From Nitrosomonadales bacterium (GTDB lineage: Bacteria > Pseudomonadota > Gammaproteobacteria > Burkholderiales > Gallionellaceae): 64,000 bases of DNA. Positions within the stretch are counted from its first letter, which is position 1; each line of letters opens with the position of its first letter. A program made the position numbers and the translations under genes. The notes beneath the pieces were generated by a model. The model ran no database searches, had not been told where the DNA came from, and worked only from the letters and a program-made list of their open reading frames with translations. Shown piece by piece: positions 59,586-64,000 of the stretch. The DNA lies in NCBI GenBank assembly GCA_016177795.1, contig JACOUM010000004.1:40535-104534 (forward strand), written 5' to 3'.

Positions 59586-60481
59586 GACAAACTCCCGCTG
59601 CTCCATACCCGCTCGGAGAGATATTTTGGCAGGGTGTCGAGTCCTTCTGCGCGCAGAAGATTCACGAAATTTTCGTCCGCCAGCAATTGGCGCAGCGCGC
59701 CGATGACAAATAGCAGGCGTTGCTGGACAAATTCAGCTTTCTTGACCATCAGTTTTTGGCGTTCGACTTCGCGCTGATAGGTACGCACCAAGCCGGAAGT
59801 TGAGGTGTCTGCCCGTTTGCGCGGAGCCGCCTTCGAGACGGTTCGCCCCAAGGTCTGTCGTTTCTCGATGATGCGCCGCACTTCCATCAACTGCTTGCCG
59901 CGCAGCTTGCCGGATTCATAGGCGTCCTGTAGCCCAGACTGCAAGGCTTTGTCATCGTCGCCCGCACCGACAATGGTGAGTGCCGCATTGAGCGGGATGT
60001 GGCCTTTGCCAACCGCAACCAGCAGCCGTTCCTCGCCTTGCTCAAGGAGAGTAAGGATGCCCTGCACGTATTGCATGGTCAGCCCGGTCTTGGCGGCGAT
60101 GTTCTTAGGGGTGTAGCCCTTGTCCTTGAGCTGCCCGATGCCGGCCAGAATTTCCAGCGGGCGGCTCTGGCGACGTGCGATGTTTTCCGCGAGGCTCATG
60201 AGAAACGCATCTTCGTCGCTGACATCAATTACCAGCGCTGGAATTTCGATTTCGCCAAGGGTGCGAAATGCCGTTAACCGCCCCTCGCCACAAACCAGCA
60301 GGTAGCGCTTGCCGTGCTCGGTATCACGCGGCGTGACAGAAATCGGCTTCTTCAATCCCAGCGCCTTGATGTTGCCCACGATCTCGCCGAACACTTTGGC
60401 ATTTCGCTCTCGCGGATTGAGGATATCAATCTGATCTACCGGAATCATGCGTATTTCGCTGGTCGTGTGCCTGGCTGTCAT
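59582..60481 (-). CDS. ParB-like partition protein (first of the cassette)
   Basis: A 299-residue protein with the ParB N-terminal motifs LLVCGEGRLTAFRTLG and LMSLAENIARRQSRPLE. An HTH follows (YTPKNIAAKTGLTMQYVQGILTLL), then a basic linker and a helical C-terminus. Its ATG overlaps the recombinase stop (ATGA). ParB proteins load CTP-dependently on parS-like sites. No ParA is encoded, which argues for a role other than plasmid segregation. Confidence 0.82.
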   Translation of the reverse strand: MTARHTTSEIRMIPVDQIDILNPRERNAKVFGEIVGNIKALGLKKPISVTPRDTEHGKRYLLVCGEGRLTAFRTLGEIEIPALVIDVSDEDAFLMSLAENIARRQSRPLEILAGIGQLKDKGYTPKNIAAKTGLTMQYVQGILTLLEQGEERLLVAVGKGHIPLNAALTIVGAGDDDKALQSGLQDAYESGKLRGKQLMEVRRIIEKRQTLGRTVSKAAPRKRADTSTSGLVRTYQREVERQKLMVKKAEFVQQRLLFVIGALRQLLADENFVNLLRAEGLDTLPKYLSERVWSSGSLS

Positions 60482-62043
60482 GCCGCCCTCCGTAGTCGTG
60501 TGCGCGCTGCCATGTTGTAAAGGTAATCGAGGGAATCAAAACGATAGCTCTCGAATTCGATGGCGTTCTGTTCAGCCAGGCTGATGCGCGGCAACCAAAA
60601 ATCGAGCCGGGGCAGCAGGTAGTAATCCAGCGCCGCTTGATTGGCATGATCGAGGCGCACGGCGACTGTGATGTCGGGGCACAGGCTGGTGTCGAACCTC
60701 ACCTTCCAGCGGTGACTGCCGCTGTCATGAGTGTTGCAACGAGCAAGCACCAGAGAGACGCTGAATTCCCCATTGACGCGCAGGATGTCGGTGGCCGGAT
60801 CGCGCACGACCGTGCCACCGATAGCAGCAATCCGCGCCTCGGTTTGAGCGACAATTTCCGGGTGCATCTGGCGCAAGAAGTGATTGACCTCCAGATAGCG
60901 GTAGTCGCGATCAGGTGTAAAACCAACCATCTGGTAGGCTCGGATCAAACTGCCAAAACGGTTGGAATAGACAGCAGCCGACGGCATCCCCTCGGCTTCA
61001 TTGATAATCAACCCGGAAAGAATTCCCTTGCTTTGATAGAGCTGGCGCAAGCGTTCGATCAGGTTCTCGTCGGTGTAGCGATGTGTCCGAGCGCGAATAA
61101 TGCCCTGAGCGGTATAGAACACCTCAGGCGGAACGATAGGTTCGAAAGCGCCTTCCTTCTTGATCCACATGTCCGGGGTATTCTCCACCCGGACTTTCTT
61201 GAGCTTGAATGAGGTGCGGTTGAAAATGTTGTTGCCGATATATTTCTCGTTGGTCAGCAACTCGTGGACGGTGGCGCGCGTCCACTCCCGGTCAAGGTCG
61301 GTGCGCACCTTCATGTCGTTCAGCCGGATGGCAATGGCCGATTCAACCAGCCCCTCGTCAATAAACCAGCGATAGATCAGATTGACGATCCTGACTTCCT
61401 CCTCGGGGCCGGGCATCAGAATGACGCGATCCGTTTGTAGACTTTTGTGCTCACCGCGAGTCAGTTCGCTTTTGATCGAGCCATGCTGGTCGAGGAGGAC
61501 GCGGCGCAATCCGTAACCCGCAGGGCCACCCTGGCGGTAGCCAAGTTCAATCAGCCGACATTGGCCAGCAAAAACTTTCGCCGAAAGTTCACGGCTGTAT
61601 TCTCCAGCCATTGCCCGTTTGACGCCTTTGACGATGGTGGAGACGGGCGAGCCGTCGTTCTCAAACTGCTCGGCGCAGTAGGTAACCTGGATGCCAGCAC
61701 GGCGGCAGATGTATTCGTAATAGGCGCTCTCGTCTGCATCCTGAAATCGCCCCCAGCGGCTGACATCGTAAACCAGAATGATCTGGAAATCGGCGACTCC
61801 TGTCTCAACGTCCTTGATCAACTGCTGCAAGGAGGCACGTCCTTCGATACTCAGTCCGCTCTTACCCGCGTCGGCATAGGTCTTGACGATTTCGATACCG
61901 CGCCGGGCGGCATATTCACGAATCTTGTCGGCCTGATTCTCGGTGGAGTATTGCTGGTGCTCGGTGGACATGCGTACATATTCGGCTGCACGGAATATGG
62001 TTGCCTGCGATGCTGCGCCGTCATTTGTTTCGTCGTTATCCAT
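60478..62043 (-). CDS. Large serine recombinase
   Basis: A 521-residue recombinase. Resolvase domain: AAEYVRMSTEHQQYSTENQ with Arg24 and nucleophile Ser26, ILVYDVSRWGR, and VKGVKRAMAGEYSRELSAKV. The Recombinase domain follows (YGLRRVLLDQHG ... LTNEKYIGNNIFNR). The usual zinc-ribbon cysteines are not evident; the end is unusual (LDYYLLPRLDFWLPR). It heads a strictly coupled three-gene unit with two ParB-like genes. Confidence 0.88.
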   Translation of the reverse strand: MDNDETNDGAASQATIFRAAEYVRMSTEHQQYSTENQADKIREYAARRGIEIVKTYADAGKSGLSIEGRASLQQLIKDVETGVADFQIILVYDVSRWGRFQDADESAYYEYICRRAGIQVTYCAEQFENDGSPVSTIVKGVKRAMAGEYSRELSAKVFAGQCRLIELGYRQGGPAGYGLRRVLLDQHGSIKSELTRGEHKSLQTDRVILMPGPEEEVRIVNLIYRWFIDEGLVESAIAIRLNDMKVRTDLDREWTRATVHELLTNEKYIGNNIFNRTSFKLKKVRVENTPDMWIKKEGAFEPIVPPEVFYTAQGIIRARTHRYTDENLIERLRQLYQSKGILSGLIINEAEGMPSAAVYSNRFGSLIRAYQMVGFTPDRDYRYLEVNHFLRQMHPEIVAQTEARIAAIGGTVVRDPATDILRVNGEFSVSLVLARCNTHDSGSHRWKVRFDTSLCPDITVAVRLDHANQAALDYYLLPRLDFWLPRISLAEQNAIEFESYRFDSLDYLYNMAARTRLRRAA

Positions 62044-62218
62044 ACTGCGGAGCCGTCCCTTTGAATTAAATTCCCGGCTCCCGCCTTCACGGATGCGTCA
62101 CGCACCTCGCATATATTAAAGGAATGGAGCGGGGCAACGATGTGGTCGTGTCGAGAGCATTTCGCGCGAGACGTTAGCAGCGGAAATCATCACGGTCTAT
62201 AGCATCTACTCTTTGCAA

Positions 62219-62671
62219 TCAGTCCGTTTTGTTTCCGGGTTGATCGCTACCGCATGAAATCAAATTGATTTCGACTATCCACGCGTCCATCTTTGCAATT
62301 TTTGACGCGTCAACAGGTGTAAGCCGGTAAATGCCAGACGGCACAAGGCTTTCCGGCCTTGACACGTCCATCTTTGCAATCGGTGCGTCGCGACGCTTTG
62401 CGTTGCGGATTTTTTGCTGTGCGCGATTGCGTTCAACATAGTCAGGATTTTTAGCTCGGTAGTTGCGCGAGTAATTTGGGTTCTGCTCGGCCCATGATTT
62501 TGCATGCCCCTTCTGCCCGGCCTTGTAGGTTGGATCCGTTTGACGTTTGGCCTGCTGCCAGCGCCGTTTGCGCTCGCGCTGGCATTCCGCCGACGAACAA
62601 ATTTGTTGATGCTGAACTTGTGGGCGCGGCACAAACTGTTTGCCGCAGATTGGACACCGTCTGCTTGCCAT
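62219..62671 (-). CDS. Zinc-ribbon hypothetical protein
   Basis: A 150-residue protein starting MASRRCPICGKQFVPRPQVQHQQICSSAECQRE-like (Cys pairs CPIC and CSSAEC, then RERKRRWQQAKRQ). A repeated pattern NPNYSRNYRAKNPDYVERNRAQQ follows. The N-terminus is a treble-clef/CPxCG-type zinc ribbon. Function unknown; its position ahead of the recombinase-ParB unit suggests it belongs to the same element. Confidence 0.65.
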   Translation of the reverse strand: MASRRCPICGKQFVPRPQVQHQQICSSAECQRERKRRWQQAKRQTDPTYKAGQKGHAKSWAEQNPNYSRNYRAKNPDYVERNRAQQKIRNAKRRDAPIAKMDVSRPESLVPSGIYRLTPVDASKIAKMDAWIVEINLISCGSDQPGNKTD

Positions 62672-63497
62672 GAAACCTCCCGACATGGCGTGCCAACGAT
62701 GTCTGCTAAGGTGATCCGGTGAATCAGTACCTCACCGATGCCCTGCTGAATACTTCCAGTGATGCAGGAGCGTGGAGTAGAACTCGATTTCAAAGTTGAG
62801 CACCGGCACGATAACGCCAGAGACGCCGCATTTCAAGATTTGACCTCTCCCTCCCCGAATGGCACGCCGTTTTGCGTGCCTCCCTGCCACTTTTGTTTGA
62901 TGGCCGCTTCGCAATTCCGAAATGAGTCTTTTTTGGTCACATTTCAGCGTCAATACCCATCTCTCCACGCCTACCATCCCATTCACATAGTGCCCACCAC
63001 AGCCTCGACGTGGCTTTCCTAGCTGGGGAAAGCAAACAAACAGCATTCAATGGTACCGCCCTCCTGAACAGAGACGGGCATATAAAGAAGAGCCGGAAAC
63101 CAAGCATGGAGCGGGTTTCCGACATGCCGGTGGCGCGTGAAATTGCGTGACACCCGCAAAAACGATCCCGTTGTCGCCCGTGGATGGGCCTGCGGCTGAC
63201 TCACATTCGGTGAGTTGGCCTGCCCCGACCGGCAGCCCGTAGAGCGACAACGTTGGATGATGAATTGCGCTGGCTACTCTATGGCCTGCGCCCTCCCATG
63301 GCCTGCCTGCACGGCATCCGCGCCCGCAGCGCGTGAACCAACACTCACCACTCGATTTCGGTCTTTCCGGTGGGCCAAGGATTTTTTATGGCAGTCGTTA
63401 TGGCTGTTTGCACTTCAGCTTTACATCAATGCAGTCTATTTAACCGTTCGTGGTAAGCCTGTCGAACCACCACACAAAACCAACAAGGAGATTTTAT
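62672..63497. other. 826-bp interval without a supported gene
   Basis: Several short frames exist on both strands, none with a ribosome site, a recognisable domain or consistent coding pattern. One minus-strand frame (62732-63046) is the longest. The interval contains the nested palindrome at 63169-63252 and ends with AACAAGGAG, the ribosome site of the integrase. Confidence 0.55.
63169..63252 (+). other. Nested palindrome / structured element upstream of the integrase
   Basis: Three nested stems share one axis: CGTTGTCGC (63169-63177) with GCGACAACG (63244-63252); GGGCCTGCGG with CCGGCAGCCC (each with one bulge); and ACTCAC with GTGAGT around loop ATTCG (63199-63215). This could be a structured RNA leader or a DNA site. 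Confidence 0.6.
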
Positions 63498-64000
63498 ATG
63501 GGAACCCGCAATTTTGATCTCGGCGCTCGCGATATGAAAGCCGCTGGCCGCTTTGCCCTGAAGCAAGGCATGAGCTCGTTCACGAGCATCGATACCATGT
63601 CTGATCGCTGGAACCTGTTCGTGGACTATATCCACGAGCATCACGCCATCGGGCGCATGGAAATGATTTCGCAGGACGTAGTCATCGAATACGGCTCATG
63701 GTTGGCTGACAGGGTGGATAAAGATGAGCTTGAAGTTGCAACCGCGCAAAACTATGTCAGTACCGTCAACCGGGTATTGGAAATTGCGCGTGGTGACAAT
63801 GCGCTCCAGATTTCGCCTACCCAGGATTGCGGCATACCCAAGCGGAGCGGCGTGGCCATCGAGAATATGGCCGTGTCGGATGAGGTTCACAACCTTTGGG
63901 TAAAGCTTGTTCATCCTCGAATTGCCGCAATGCTGGACTTGCAGAGATGGTTCGGCCTCCGTTTCGAGGAGTCTGCAAAATTCGATGCATATACAGCGCA
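63498..64000 (+). CDS. Tyrosine integrase, N-terminal part (cut by window)
   Basis: From the ATG at 63498 (AACAAGGAG upstream) the frame is open to the window edge (167 codons). The N-terminal part (MGTRNFDLGARDMKAAGRFAL, NYVSTVNRVLEIARGD) resembles a SAM-like core-binding domain. LVHPRIAAMLDLQRWFGLRFEESAKF carries the first catalytic Arg of tyrosine recombinases. It matches integrase-domain proteins of integrative elements. The rest lies outside the window. Confidence 0.75.
   Translation, partial: MGTRNFDLGARDMKAAGRFALKQGMSSFTSIDTMSDRWNLFVDYIHEHHAIGRMEMISQDVVIEYGSWLADRVDKDELEVATAQNYVSTVNRVLEIARGDNALQISPTQDCGIPKRSGVAIENMAVSDEVHNLWVKLVHPRIAAMLDLQRWFGLRFEESAKFDAYTA

Noticed and set aside
63169..63260. 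Integron attC site
   Set aside because: The nested palindrome has the wrong end polarity (starts CGTTG, ends CAACG), without the RYYYAAC/GTTRRRY pair in the proper positions.
62732..63517. Short frames at 62732-63046 (minus) and 63215-63517 (plus)
   Set aside because: No ribosome site, no recognisable domain; the plus frame runs over the palindrome and the integrase ribosome site.

Overview
The window looks like chromosome from an iron-oxidising betaproteobacterium of the Gallionellaceae/Nitrosomonadales type. This is inferred from a Cyc2-like one-haem outer-membrane cytochrome-porin (20407-21687), betaproteobacterial core genes and GC-rich coding. No rRNA or other decisive taxonomic marker is present.

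Layout. 1-3.8 kb: the end of a membrane glycosyltransferase, a TauE/SafE exporter, an EVE-domain protein, then a cobalamin riboswitch followed by a short candidate peptide precursor and a radical SAM/SPASM enzyme. 3.8-4.6 kb: 6S RNA, zapA and a small coiled-coil protein. 4.6-12.8 kb: a second cobalamin riboswitch and a B12 uptake and late-assembly operon (btuB, btuM, cobO, cobQ, cobU, cobT, cobC, cobS). 12.8-29 kb: mostly housekeeping genes: msbA, peroxiredoxin, two tandem TPR-sulfotransferases, cyc2-like, higBA, dsbA, a SPOR protein, argS, cstA with its ybdD-like partner, and ispB.

29.06-38.91 kb: an integrated element in tRNA-Pro(CGG). A 21-bp direct repeat bounds it. It carries an XRE repressor, an excisionase-like protein, a tyrosine integrase with iterated 11-bp repeats next to attL, an HD-domain protein, an HU/IS3 relic, and two RHS-type toxin tips. 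One tip has a phospholipase A2-like C-terminus and the other a putative zinc phospholipase C-like C-terminus. Each is translationally coupled to a candidate immunity protein. 38.96-43.2 kb returns to core genes (cation/proton antiporter, trpD, trpG).

43.4-64 kb: an accessory or defence region. A minus-strand gene set runs SNF2 helicase with a C-terminal nuclease-like domain, AAA ATPase (RloA-like), RloB-like, HEPN/zinc-ribbon protein, DUF1156 DNA methylase, DUF499 ATPase with an N-terminal HEPN-like segment, two small proteins and an AlbA_2/Schlafen-type protein. Upstream lies a coupled cassette of large serine recombinase, ParB-like and RepB/ParB-like genes. The window ends in a second tyrosine integrase preceded by a long nested palindrome.

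Most noteworthy: the riboswitch-peptide-radical SAM locus whose precursor lacks a normal start codon; the composite methylase/ATPase/helicase operon with RloAB and HEPN genes inside it; and the paired lipase-type RHS tips.
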